From CAZZBK01 sp964652155 (lineage in GTDB: Bacteria; Planctomycetota; Planctomycetia; Pirellulales; PNKZ01): 6,870 nt of DNA. The first letter of the stretch is position 1; each line of letters begins with the position of its first letter. The stretch spans positions 1 through 6,870 of the forward strand of contig CAZZBK010000214.1 of the NCBI GenBank assembly GCA_964652155.1, given 5' to 3'. Positions 1 to 6,815 of the stretch are shown piece by piece. The notes beneath the pieces are model-generated. The model was not told the DNA's origin and did not search any database. It saw only the letters and a list, made by a program, of their open reading frames with translations. The position numbers and the translations under genes are program-made.

Positions 1-36
1 GTCGCCTGCGGCGACACCGACAACGAGTTGTCGGTG
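1..36. repeat. Two adjacent perfect stem-loops, possible dispersed palindromic element
   Basis: Two perfect inverted repeats lie back to back and share one base. The first has a 6-bp stem (1-6 GTCGCC with 10-15 GGCGAC) around a 3-base loop. The second has a 9-bp stem (15-23 CACCGACAA with 28-36 TTGTCGGTG) around the loop CGAG. They sit in noncoding DNA 17 bases beyond the stop of the DUF1501 gene. Paired short palindromes after a gene resemble REP-type intergenic repeats, but only one copy is visible and the left edge is cut by the window, so repeat status is inferred. Confidence 0.4.
15..36 (-). terminator. Candidate transcription-end hairpin after the DUF1501 gene
   Basis: This perfect 9-bp stem with a 4-base loop starts 17 bases after the TGA (54-56) of the leftward operon, the expected place for a 3' end. 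Reading leftwards, the bases after the stem are TCGCCGCAGGCGAC. They form a second hairpin and not a T-run, so this is not a canonical intrinsic terminator. It could be a T-less terminator, a 3' end stabiliser, or just part of the palindromic element. Confidence 0.35.
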
Positions 37-53
37 CTACCCACGGACATCAC

Positions 54-1520
54 TCAGGCCAGAATAGGCCTTACAAGCTGCCCATGCACATCGGTCAACC
101 GGAAGTCGCGCCCCGCGTAGCGATACGTGAGCCGCTCGTGGTCGAGCCCCAGCAGGTGCAGGATCGTGGCCTGTAAGTCATGCACCGACACGCGATCGAC
201 CACGGCATGGTAGCCGTACTCGTCGGTCGCGCCGTGGATCATCCCGCCTCGCACGCCACCGCCGGCCAACCAGATCGTGAAGCCCTGCGGGTTATGATCG
301 CGGCCGTTGCTTCCTTGGGCGAACGGCGTGCGTCCGAATTCGCTCCCCCAAATCACGAGCGTGTCGTCGAGCAGCCCGCGCGACTTGAGGTCGGTGAGCA
401 AACCGGCGATCGGTCGATCGACCACGGCGGCCATTTTCTGATGCTCCTCTTGGAGCTTCGAGTGCGAGTCCCACGGCGAGACGAACCGCAGTCCGCCGGG
501 CATGGTGACCTCAATGAAGCGCACACCCCGTTCGAGCAGTCGCCGCGCCAAGAGACACTGCTGAGCGTAGCGTGCCTCGAACTCGTTCTTCGAGTCGATG
601 CCGTAGAGCGCGTGGGTCGCGGCCGTCTCGCCCGAGATGTCGGTCGAGTGCGGGACCGAACGCTGCATGGCGAAGGCCAACTCGTAATTGCGAATGGCCG
701 ACTCGAGCGTCGACTCGCCCGAGCCCACGTCGCGTACGAACTCACGATCGTCGGCCTCGATCAGCCGCAGTTTATTGCGTTGCAGCGCCTCGCGGGCCTC
801 GGCGGGCAGAATGTTGTCGACGATTGGCGACTTGGCGGCGACATGAAACAGCGAGCCGCCATGCACGGCTCGCAAGAAACCGCTGCTGAAATTGTTCAAG
901 CCCCCCAAGGGCAACTGTCCGCCGTTGAGCACCACGTAGCTGGGCAAATCGGCGCACTCGGTCCCCAAGCCATACGAGAGCCACGCCCCCAGGCTGGGAC
1001 GCCCCTGCAACGGGTGACCCGTGTGCATCATGAAACACGCCTGCGAGTGCTCGGCAAAGGGGCTATGCATCGAGCGGATCACGCACAAGTCGTCGGCCCG
1101 AGTGGCCATGTGCGGAAAGAGCTCGCTGACTTCGAGACCCGAGCGGCCGTAGGGTTTGAACTTGAATGGGCTCGCGAACGTCCGGCCGTTTTGGTCGAAC
1201 TGCGTGGCTTCGATCTTGATCTTGAACGGCTGACCGTTCTCGCTGTGCAAGCGCGGCTTGGGATCAAAGCTGTCGACCTGCGAGACTCCGCCGTCCATAA
1301 AGAGCACGACGACGCGCTTGGCCCGTGGAGCGAAATGAGGTCGCTTGGGCTGAAGCGCTTCGGTCACGCTGTCGCCGGCCGTTTCTGCGAGCAAGCCGTG
1401 CTCGGCGAGCAGCGCCGAGAGCGCAATCTGCCCCAGCCCATACGTGGTCCGCGCAAGCATCGCCCGGCGGCTCAGCGAGCCGGTCGCAGGATCTCTCATG
1501 TTGCTCGTTGCTCGCGCCAT
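54..1520 (-). CDS. DUF1501 family protein, Tat-exported, alkaline phosphatase/sulfatase-like fold
   Basis: This is a full-length DUF1501 protein (488 residues from the ATG at 1520), a family placed in the alkaline phosphatase/sulfatase superfamily but without an established reaction. Residues 17-22 read SRRAML, followed by a hydrophobic stretch to about residue 38, which fits a twin-arginine export signal. Family motifs in order are DGG at 76-78, FDPKP at 85-89, PFAEHSQ at 154-160, WDSH at 350-353, WGSEFGRTP at 391-399, GRDHNP at 406-411, HGATDEYG at 429-436 and a VHDLQATILHLLG segment at 446-458. The Asp and His residues in them are likely metal or substrate ligands. There is no sulfatase CxPxR motif, so it should not be called a sulfatase. 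It follows the haem protein gene after 10 bases, which implies co-transcription. The frame stays open to 1772, but that part lies inside the upstream gene and has no family similarity. An ATG at 1499 (481 residues) is an alternative start; neither start has a clear ribosome binding site. Confidence 0.94.
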   Translation of the reverse strand: MARATSNMRDPATGSLSRRAMLARTTYGLGQIALSALLAEHGLLAETAGDSVTEALQPKRPHFAPRAKRVVVLFMDGGVSQVDSFDPKPRLHSENGQPFKIKIEATQFDQNGRTFASPFKFKPYGRSGLEVSELFPHMATRADDLCVIRSMHSPFAEHSQACFMMHTGHPLQGRPSLGAWLSYGLGTECADLPSYVVLNGGQLPLGGLNNFSSGFLRAVHGGSLFHVAAKSPIVDNILPAEAREALQRNKLRLIEADDREFVRDVGSGESTLESAIRNYELAFAMQRSVPHSTDISGETAATHALYGIDSKNEFEARYAQQCLLARRLLERGVRFIEVTMPGGLRFVSPWDSHSKLQEEHQKMAAVVDRPIAGLLTDLKSRGLLDDTLVIWGSEFGRTPFAQGSNGRDHNPQGFTIWLAGGGVRGGMIHGATDEYGYHAVVDRVSVHDLQATILHLLGLDHERLTYRYAGRDFRLTDVHGQLVRPILA

Positions 1521-1530
1521 GCTCGTTTGC

Positions 1531-4500
1531 TCAGTGGAGGTAAATGAACGCTTTGAGGTTGAACAGCGCATGGGCCAAGTCTTGCCAGGGGAGCATCTCG
1601 TCCGCGGGCTGGTCACCTTGCGTCGAGCGATAAAGCCGCGCCTGCTCGTCGAGGAACTCGACGGCGCGACGCTGTTCGGCCGCGCTGGGCGCGCGACCCA
1701 AGGCATGCTGATACATCTCGACGATGCGGTGCTCACGCGACCCGAGCGACGCGCCAAGCACGCGCTGGGCAAATCGCGCCGCGAGATCGCGGACGAACGG
1801 ATCGTTGAGCAGCGCCAAGCTTTGTGCCGGCACGTTGGTCGTGTCGCGCCGACCCACCGTCAGCAACGGACGAGGCTGGTCGAACGCCTGTAACAAGCCG
1901 TGCGGGTAATTGCACCGCGCCTCGAGGTAGATGCTCCGCCGACCCTGCCCATCGAGGGGACCACTCACCGGGCGATCAAAATCCTTGACCGCCTCGTTGA
2001 GGTGCAGCGGCACGCCTAGTCCGTACATCGTGGTGTTCAGGCGGCCCGATACAAACAGCAGGCTGTCGCGAATCGACTCGGCCTCGATGCGGCGGGGCTG
2101 AAAATGTGACCCCAGGCGATTGTCGGGATCGCGCTCCTTAGCCGACGGCGAGGCGGCGCTCGACGAGCGAAACGCGCGGCTCACGAGCAACGCACGCAGT
2201 TGACGCTTGATGCTCCAGCCCTGCTCGACAAACGTCGCGGCCAAATAGTCGAGCAGCTCCGGATGGCTCGGCAGCTCGCCAAGCTGGCCAAAGTTGTCGA
2301 CGCTCCGCACGAGCCCCTCGCCAAAGGTGTGTTGCCAGAGGCGATTGACCATCACCCGCGCCGTGAGCGTGTTGCGCGGACTGGTCAACTCCTGCGCCAA
2401 TTCGAGTCGGCCGCTTAACTCGGTTTCGTATCGCGGACTGTCGAACGCGCTCAAATAGCGTCGCGCAACCAAGTCGCCGAGGTTGCGATGATCGCCACGC
2501 GGATAGTGATGCTCGTCGTGCCCCTCCTCGTCGATCACGCCCGTGGCGCGTTGCGGGACGGGGATTTTCGCCTCGATGGCACGGTACTCGGCCAGCAACC
2601 GTGCGAGCGGCTGCTCGGCGCTCGGCGTGTTCGAGAAGAACCCGGCACGCAACAGCCCGTCGAGCAAATACGCTTGCGCGTCGTCGAGTTGACCTTGTGA
2701 CCAATCTTCCAGTGACTCGCGGGCATCGTGTTGCAAATGCTCCACGGCGCCCGCAACCGTCGACGGAAACGTGACCGCGCGGTCCGTGTAGACCCGTTCC
2801 GCCTCGGGTGGTTGCGGGTGATCGTGGAACACGACGTAACGAATGCCCACGCCGGAGCGACCGTCGGCGGGCAAGGTCGAGGCGTCGGCGATCTTGCTGG
2901 GGTAAGTCATCTCGTCGCGCGGAATCACTTCCAAATACGCTCGGCGTCCTTGCCACTGCTCGCGTGGCCGCAGCGTGACCCATTGCAACGCGCCGCCATT
3001 GAGCTTGGGCATCACGCGCTCAAATAGCACCCCGTCTCCCTGAAAGTTCTCAACGATCAGCCGCAATCGGGCGTTGTTCGTCCCTGTGACCAGCGCGCTG
3101 ATGTGCTGCATGTCGATCGTAAAGCTCGGCGAGCGGAACGTCCCGCCGTGCTTGTCGCTCAGCAGATGACTGTAACGTCCGCGCGGAACCACGGCCGTGA
3201 TGGCAGACGGTCCCACGGGGTTGACGACCAACGCGCCGTGCTCGATCGTTGGGTAGTTATCGCCCAGGGTGTGCCAGGCGGTCGGTTCATGTCCATCGAA
3301 AGCGGCAAAGATTTTGTAGCGTTCACGATTTGTGAACGCATTCGCCTCGCGGGCCGGTTCCGCGACGCGCTCGGGTTGGCTCGGCTTCACAGCGACGAGT
3401 TGCGCCAGCGGGTAGAGCGCGTGATGCGGCTGCTTGAGTGCGAGGCGGAGTTGGTGTGCGTCGCGCTCAGATTCGCTCGCCGTGGGCTCGAGTTTCTCGC
3501 TCAACGTGCCGCTCCGCAAACGCTCGACGGCCGCCGTCAGCCGCGCTGGCCAACGCGCGATATCGTCGCGCCAAACGTTGATGACCGCGCGCTGAATGTC
3601 GGGCAACCGCTGACGCAACGCCTCGTCGTGCTCATGCAGCCCACGCGGGTCGTCGAGCCGGTGCATCGTCGGTCGCGCACTGGCGAATATGCCGTAGAGC
3701 GCGTAATAATCGTGCGCCGACACCGCGTCGAACTTGTGGTCATGACACCGGGCACAGGCGAGTGTCAGCGCCTGAAAGGTCTTGCCGAAGGCGTCGATCT
3801 GGCTCTCGACGATCGTCGCCTCCTCGTTCTTGACGTCGACCGGTGTCGGGTAGAACTCGACGAACCGGTAGAACATGGTCCCCAGCAGCGATTCGTTGAT
3901 CCCCAGCTCTTGGTTCCAACGCGGGCTCAAGCGGTCGCCGGCCAGGTGCTCGTGTACGAATCGGTCGTAGGGAACATCTTGGTTCAACGCGCGGATCACG
4001 TAGTCGCGGTACTTCCAGGCATGCGGCAAGAGCGGGTCGTGCTCCGAGCCATGCGTCTCTTTGTAACGCACCAAGTCGAGCCAGTGACGCGCCCAGTGCT
4101 CGCCATAGCGGGGCGAAGCGAGCAGGCGATCAACGAGCTGTTCATACGCCTGCGGCGACTCGTCACGCACAAACGCCTCGACCTCGGCCGGCGTGGGGGG
4201 CAAGCCCGTCACGATGAGTGTCGTGCGACGGATGAGCGCGCGGCGATCGGCGAGCGGCGCGGGAGTGACGCCCTCGGCCTCCCAGCGGGCTTGCAAGAAG
4301 CGGTCGATCGGCTGCGGCGAGAAACTCGCGTCGCGCACCGCTGGCACGCTGGGCTTACTGACCGGTTGCAGGCTCCACCATGCCCGACGACCCGCGAGCA
4401 CCTGCTCCCACGAGAGCGCGGCCGAGCTTGGCTGGTCGCGCGGGTCAGGCGCTCCGCGCGCGATCCACTGCCGGAAGTCGGCAATCACCGCGTCAGGCAA

Positions 4501-4887
4501 TTTGCCGCTCGGGGGCATGTTCGACGCCGAGCCGTCGTGCCGTAACGCCTGGTAGAGCAGGCTCTGCTCGCTCTGGCCCGGCACGATGGCCACCCCCGAC
4601 TCGCCGCCGCGCCGCAGCGACGCGCGGCTATCGAGCTTAAAACCTCCCTGCACCTTGTCGGCCTGCTCGCTGTGGCATTTGTAGCAGTGCTGCACGAGCA
4701 CCGGGCGAATTTTTTTCTCGAAGAACTCGATGCCCTCGTCGGCCGTGGCTCGCAGCGGATACCCGAGTGCAACGATTGCGCAACACACCAGCATGACATG
4801 CCCAGACCGCAGCATGGGACGACACTGCGCATGTTGCGGAACCGTCTTCGCCACTTGACACACTCCAGGAGCCCCCCTAAACAGCAT
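1531..4887 (-). CDS. Exported planctomycete cytochrome c protein with PSCyt1, DUF1549 and DUF1553 (PSD1) domains
   Basis: This is a large exported protein of the planctomycete-specific PSCyt1-DUF1549-DUF1553 class, whose reaction is not established. A hydrophobic segment at residues 31-43 and an ATA|D site at 47-50 indicate a Sec signal peptide. A PSCyt1 haem domain spans about 51-150, with CYKCH at 68-72 and an MPP motif at 124-126 that may give the second haem ligand. DUF1549 spans about 187-400, with HWLDLVRY near 268-275 and a second haem motif CARCH at 378-382 inside the usual CxxCHDHKFD block. Residues about 520-690 look like a beta-sandwich insert. DUF1553 spans about 800-1110, with the typical NRLWQHTFGEGLV block at 848-860, and the family-like C-terminal end NLKAFIYLH is intact. 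Two CxxCH motifs predict two covalent haems attached outside the cytoplasm. The next gene is DUF1501, the usual partner, so the two may act together. The start is uncertain: the ATG at 4887 is taken, but GTG at 4854 (GGAG 8 bases upstream), GTG at 4863 or ATG at 4815 are possible and would all keep the signal peptide. Confidence 0.94.
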   Translation of the reverse strand: MLFRGAPGVCQVAKTVPQHAQCRPMLRSGHVMLVCCAIVALGYPLRATADEGIEFFEKKIRPVLVQHCYKCHSEQADKVQGGFKLDSRASLRRGGESGVAIVPGQSEQSLLYQALRHDGSASNMPPSGKLPDAVIADFRQWIARGAPDPRDQPSSAALSWEQVLAGRRAWWSLQPVSKPSVPAVRDASFSPQPIDRFLQARWEAEGVTPAPLADRRALIRRTTLIVTGLPPTPAEVEAFVRDESPQAYEQLVDRLLASPRYGEHWARHWLDLVRYKETHGSEHDPLLPHAWKYRDYVIRALNQDVPYDRFVHEHLAGDRLSPRWNQELGINESLLGTMFYRFVEFYPTPVDVKNEEATIVESQIDAFGKTFQALTLACARCHDHKFDAVSAHDYYALYGIFASARPTMHRLDDPRGLHEHDEALRQRLPDIQRAVINVWRDDIARWPARLTAAVERLRSGTLSEKLEPTASESERDAHQLRLALKQPHHALYPLAQLVAVKPSQPERVAEPAREANAFTNRERYKIFAAFDGHEPTAWHTLGDNYPTIEHGALVVNPVGPSAITAVVPRGRYSHLLSDKHGGTFRSPSFTIDMQHISALVTGTNNARLRLIVENFQGDGVLFERVMPKLNGGALQWVTLRPREQWQGRRAYLEVIPRDEMTYPSKIADASTLPADGRSGVGIRYVVFHDHPQPPEAERVYTDRAVTFPSTVAGAVEHLQHDARESLEDWSQGQLDDAQAYLLDGLLRAGFFSNTPSAEQPLARLLAEYRAIEAKIPVPQRATGVIDEEGHDEHHYPRGDHRNLGDLVARRYLSAFDSPRYETELSGRLELAQELTSPRNTLTARVMVNRLWQHTFGEGLVRSVDNFGQLGELPSHPELLDYLAATFVEQGWSIKRQLRALLVSRAFRSSSAASPSAKERDPDNRLGSHFQPRRIEAESIRDSLLFVSGRLNTTMYGLGVPLHLNEAVKDFDRPVSGPLDGQGRRSIYLEARCNYPHGLLQAFDQPRPLLTVGRRDTTNVPAQSLALLNDPFVRDLAARFAQRVLGASLGSREHRIVEMYQHALGRAPSAAEQRRAVEFLDEQARLYRSTQGDQPADEMLPWQDLAHALFNLKAFIYLH
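4855..4883 (+). promoter_or_regulatory. Weak alternative rightward promoter
   Basis: A perfect -35 TTGACA (4855-4860) is followed after 17 bases by a poor -10 TAAACA (4878-4883). It lies inside the 5' end of the divergent cytochrome c gene. It would start transcription near 4890 and give a leader of about 45 bases to the fusion gene. The poor -10 makes it less convincing than the element at 4892-4900. Confidence 0.22.
4863..4866 (-). promoter_or_regulatory. Possible ribosome binding site for an internal GTG start of the cytochrome c gene
   Basis: Read leftwards, GGAG (4866-4863) lies 8 bases before an in-frame GTG at 4854. A start there would shorten the n-region of the signal peptide by 11 residues. 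The ATG at 4887 has no such site and falls at the predicted transcript start, so this site bears on the choice of start. Confidence 0.3.
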
Positions 4888-4891
4888 GGTC

Positions 4892-4900
4892 TGTCATAAT
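4892..4900 (+). promoter_or_regulatory. Rightward extended -10 promoter for the aldolase-dehydrogenase gene
   Basis: TGTCATAAT fits an extended -10 element: TGN followed by CATAAT, which matches TATAAT at 5 of 6 positions. No good -35 lies 16-18 bases upstream, which an extended -10 can do without. The expected start near 4907 leaves a leader of about 28 bases that includes the AGGAA site at 4924-4928. It overlaps the opposing -10 at 4893-4898. Confidence 0.42.
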
Positions 4901-4921
4901 CGGCTCGCGCACCCACGTCAA
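4893..4921 (-). promoter_or_regulatory. Leftward sigma70-like promoter for the cytochrome c-DUF1501 operon
   Basis: Read leftwards, a -35 TTGACG (4921-4916, 5 of 6 to consensus) and a -10 TATGAC (4898-4893, 4 of 6) are separated by exactly 17 bases. The expected transcript start is at 4887-4884, on or just inside the ATG at 4887. The mRNA would therefore be leaderless, or translation would begin at one of the downstream GTG codons. Confidence 0.45.
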
Positions 4922-4923
4922 TC

Positions 4924-4928
4924 AGGAA
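4924..4928 (+). promoter_or_regulatory. Ribosome binding site of the aldolase-dehydrogenase gene
   Basis: AGGAA lies 6 bases before the GTG at 4935. This decides the start: the predicted protein then begins directly at the first helix of the aldolase domain, as in the family. Confidence 0.6.
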
Positions 4929-4934
4929 CGCAGC

Positions 4935-6815
4935 GTGAACACAGCGGCGATCAAACGACTGCGGCAAAAATTGAAGTCCGGCGAGGCCACCGCCGGCGTC
5001 TGGATCTCGCTCGAAGCGCCCAGCATCAGCGAAATGGCTGTCGCGCTCGGGCTCGACTGGATCATCATCGACGCCGAGCACGGCCACCTCGACTTTGGCG
5101 ACATCGTCGCTCATCTGCGGTGTGTGGTGCGTAGCGATACCGTGGCCCTGGTGCGGATCGCCGAGTTGAACAGCGGACTCATCAAGCGCGTGCTCGACTG
5201 CGGCGCCGATGGCGTCGTGGTGCCGTGGATCGAGTCGGCCGAGCAGCTCCGCGCGGCGGTGCAGTTTGCCAGCTATCCGCCGCAAGGGACGCGCGGCATC
5301 GGCGCCGAGCGGGCCACGGCCTGGGGTCAGGCGTTCGTCGAGCACGCCGCGACTGCCAACGAGCACGTGCTCGTCGTGCCGATCATCGAAACGATTCGTG
5401 CAAAACAAAATCTGAACGAACTCCTCTCGGTTGCCGGGGTCGACCTGTTTTACTTTGGGCCGGCCGACTACTCGGCCTCGGCCGGCTACCGTGGTCAATG
5501 GGAAGGACCCGGCGTCGCCGAGGATCTCTTGGCGATGAACGATACACTGCGGCGCGCCGGTAAGCACACCGGAGTCATGACCCGCGATGCACACGACCTT
5601 CGCCGCCGCGCCGAGCAAGGGTTTCAATTGCTCGGGCTCGGGCTCGACAGCGGACTGCTCATCCGCGCGCTGCGACAATCGCTTGCCGCGCTCGACCGCC
5701 GACCGACGATGCGCGCCGATTTGTCGCTCTCCGTTTCGCCCGGTTCATCGAGCGGCACGGGAGTTGCGCCCAACGCCAAGACCGAGCCTTTTCGTCTCGC
5801 ACTCACGGCCGACTTTTATGAGTCGAATGGGCAGTTATCGTACCGAGACGTTGGTCTCGACGTGCTGGAGCGCGACCCCCGCCTGGCCGTCGAGCGGTTC
5901 GACACGCACTGCGGCGAAGTCGAGCCCGCGCAGCTCAAGGGTCCGCACGGCGTGATGGTCCTCACGCCGCGCGTGACGGCGCAAAGTCTCGCGCAGAGCG
6001 ACACGCTGCTCGCGCTGGGTCGCTTTGGCGTGGGGTTCGACTCGGTCGACGTCCAGGCCTGCACCGAGCATGACGTGCTGTTGTTCATTGCGGCCGGCGC
6101 GGTCGACCACAGCGTGGCCGAGGCGACCGTGCTCTGGATGCTCGCGCTCTCGCATCACGTGCGGGTCAAGGACGCGATCGTGCGTGAGACCCGTTGGCAT
6201 GACCGCCGGCACTTCATGGGTTCGGAACTACGTGAGCGGACCCTGGGACTCATCGGCTGCGGAGGCATCGGCCGCGCGGTGCTCCGGCAGTTGTCGGGGT
6301 TCGACATGCGTCCGCCGCTGGTGTTCGATCCGCATCTGTCGAGCGCGTCGATCGCCGAGTTGGGCGCACGCTCCGTGACGCTCGACGAGTTGCTCGCCCA
6401 GAGCGACTTTGTCTCGCTGCACTGTCCACTCAACGAATCGACACGCAACCTGATCGGAGCACGCGAACTGGCGCTCATGAGGCCGACGGCCTATTTGATC
6501 AACACCGCGCGGGGCGGGATTGTCGATGAGCAGGCGCTCGACCATGCCTTGCGGCAGCAGACGATCGCCGGCGCGGCCATGGACTGTTTTGTGGGCGAGC
6601 CGCTGACCGCGCCACCCTCCTACGCCGACCTCGACAACGTGTTGCTCGCGCCGCACGCCATCGCTTGGACGGACGAACTGTTTCGCGACATCGGGCGGAC
6701 CGTGTGCCAGGGGTTCGTCGACTTGCTCGCTGGCCGCGTGCCGCGCGGGGTCGTTAACCCCGCGGTGCTTGAGCGGCCGGGCTTTCAGGCGAAGTGGCAA
6801 CGCTGGCGGCGCTGA
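4935..6815 (+). CDS. Fusion of HpcH/HpaI-type aldolase and NAD-dependent D-2-hydroxyacid dehydrogenase
   Basis: This is a 626-residue cytosolic protein with two complete enzyme domains in one uninterrupted frame and no signal peptide. Residues 1-255 form a class II HpcH/HpaI aldolase, a family that reversibly cleaves 2-keto-3-deoxy-type acids to pyruvate and an aldehyde. Visible motifs are DAEHG at 46-50 (probable catalytic base His49), Arg74, PPQGTRG at 115-121, and the expected metal ligands Glu152 (PIIET) and Asp178 (FGPADYSAS). Residues 256-285 are a Ser/Gly/Pro-rich linker. Residues 286-619 form a D-2-hydroxyacid dehydrogenase that interconverts 2-keto and D-2-hydroxy acids. It has GVGFDSVD at 365-372, the Rossmann motif GCGGIG at 441-446, Asp465 at the end of the second strand (favours NAD over NADP), and the catalytic set Arg526 (NTARGG), Glu555 (GEP) and His574 (APH). 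The start is GTG with AGGAA 6 bases upstream. The gene diverges from the cytochrome c operon. The substrate is unknown; GarL-, YfaU- or HpaI-like aldol substrates and pyruvate, glyoxylate or hydroxypyruvate for the dehydrogenase are all possible. Confidence 0.93.
   Translation: MNTAAIKRLRQKLKSGEATAGVWISLEAPSISEMAVALGLDWIIIDAEHGHLDFGDIVAHLRCVVRSDTVALVRIAELNSGLIKRVLDCGADGVVVPWIESAEQLRAAVQFASYPPQGTRGIGAERATAWGQAFVEHAATANEHVLVVPIIETIRAKQNLNELLSVAGVDLFYFGPADYSASAGYRGQWEGPGVAEDLLAMNDTLRRAGKHTGVMTRDAHDLRRRAEQGFQLLGLGLDSGLLIRALRQSLAALDRRPTMRADLSLSVSPGSSSGTGVAPNAKTEPFRLALTADFYESNGQLSYRDVGLDVLERDPRLAVERFDTHCGEVEPAQLKGPHGVMVLTPRVTAQSLAQSDTLLALGRFGVGFDSVDVQACTEHDVLLFIAAGAVDHSVAEATVLWMLALSHHVRVKDAIVRETRWHDRRHFMGSELRERTLGLIGCGGIGRAVLRQLSGFDMRPPLVFDPHLSSASIAELGARSVTLDELLAQSDFVSLHCPLNESTRNLIGARELALMRPTAYLINTARGGIVDEQALDHALRQQTIAGAAMDCFVGEPLTAPPSYADLDNVLLAPHAIAWTDELFRDIGRTVCQGFVDLLAGRVPRGVVNPAVLERPGFQAKWQRWRR

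Noticed and set aside
31..43. Possible lipoprotein signal in the cytochrome c protein (residue numbering: Cys35-Cys36 in LVCC)
   Set aside because: The residues before the cysteines do not fit a lipobox (no Gly, Ala or Ser just before Cys35), and a good signal peptidase I site (ATA|D, residues 47-50) follows.
180..1547. A 455-residue open frame on the plus strand opposite the DUF1501 gene
   Set aside because: It lies wholly antisense to a gene with clear family motifs, and its translation is Arg/His/Val-rich with no recognisable domain, as expected from a GC-rich shadow frame.
1521..1772. Upstream extension of the DUF1501 frame
   Set aside because: The added 84 residues are Ser/Arg-rich without family similarity, overlap the conserved C-terminal end of the cytochrome c protein, and would place the Tat signal internally.
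3103..4545. A 480-residue plus-strand open frame opposite the cytochrome c gene
   Set aside because: It overlaps the haem and DUF1549 coding region on the other strand, has no recognisable motif, and has the composition of a complementary shadow frame.
4485..5678. A 397-residue minus-strand open frame crossing the divergent promoter and the aldolase domain
   Set aside because: It would run through the promoter region and antisense to the aldolase motifs. Its left end is an out-of-frame reading of the cytochrome c gene. No domain is seen.
5709..6815. The dehydrogenase domain as a separate gene starting at the ATG at 5709
   Set aside because: No ribosome binding site precedes this ATG, the frame is continuous with the aldolase, and no stop lies in the linker. 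A second internal start cannot be fully excluded.
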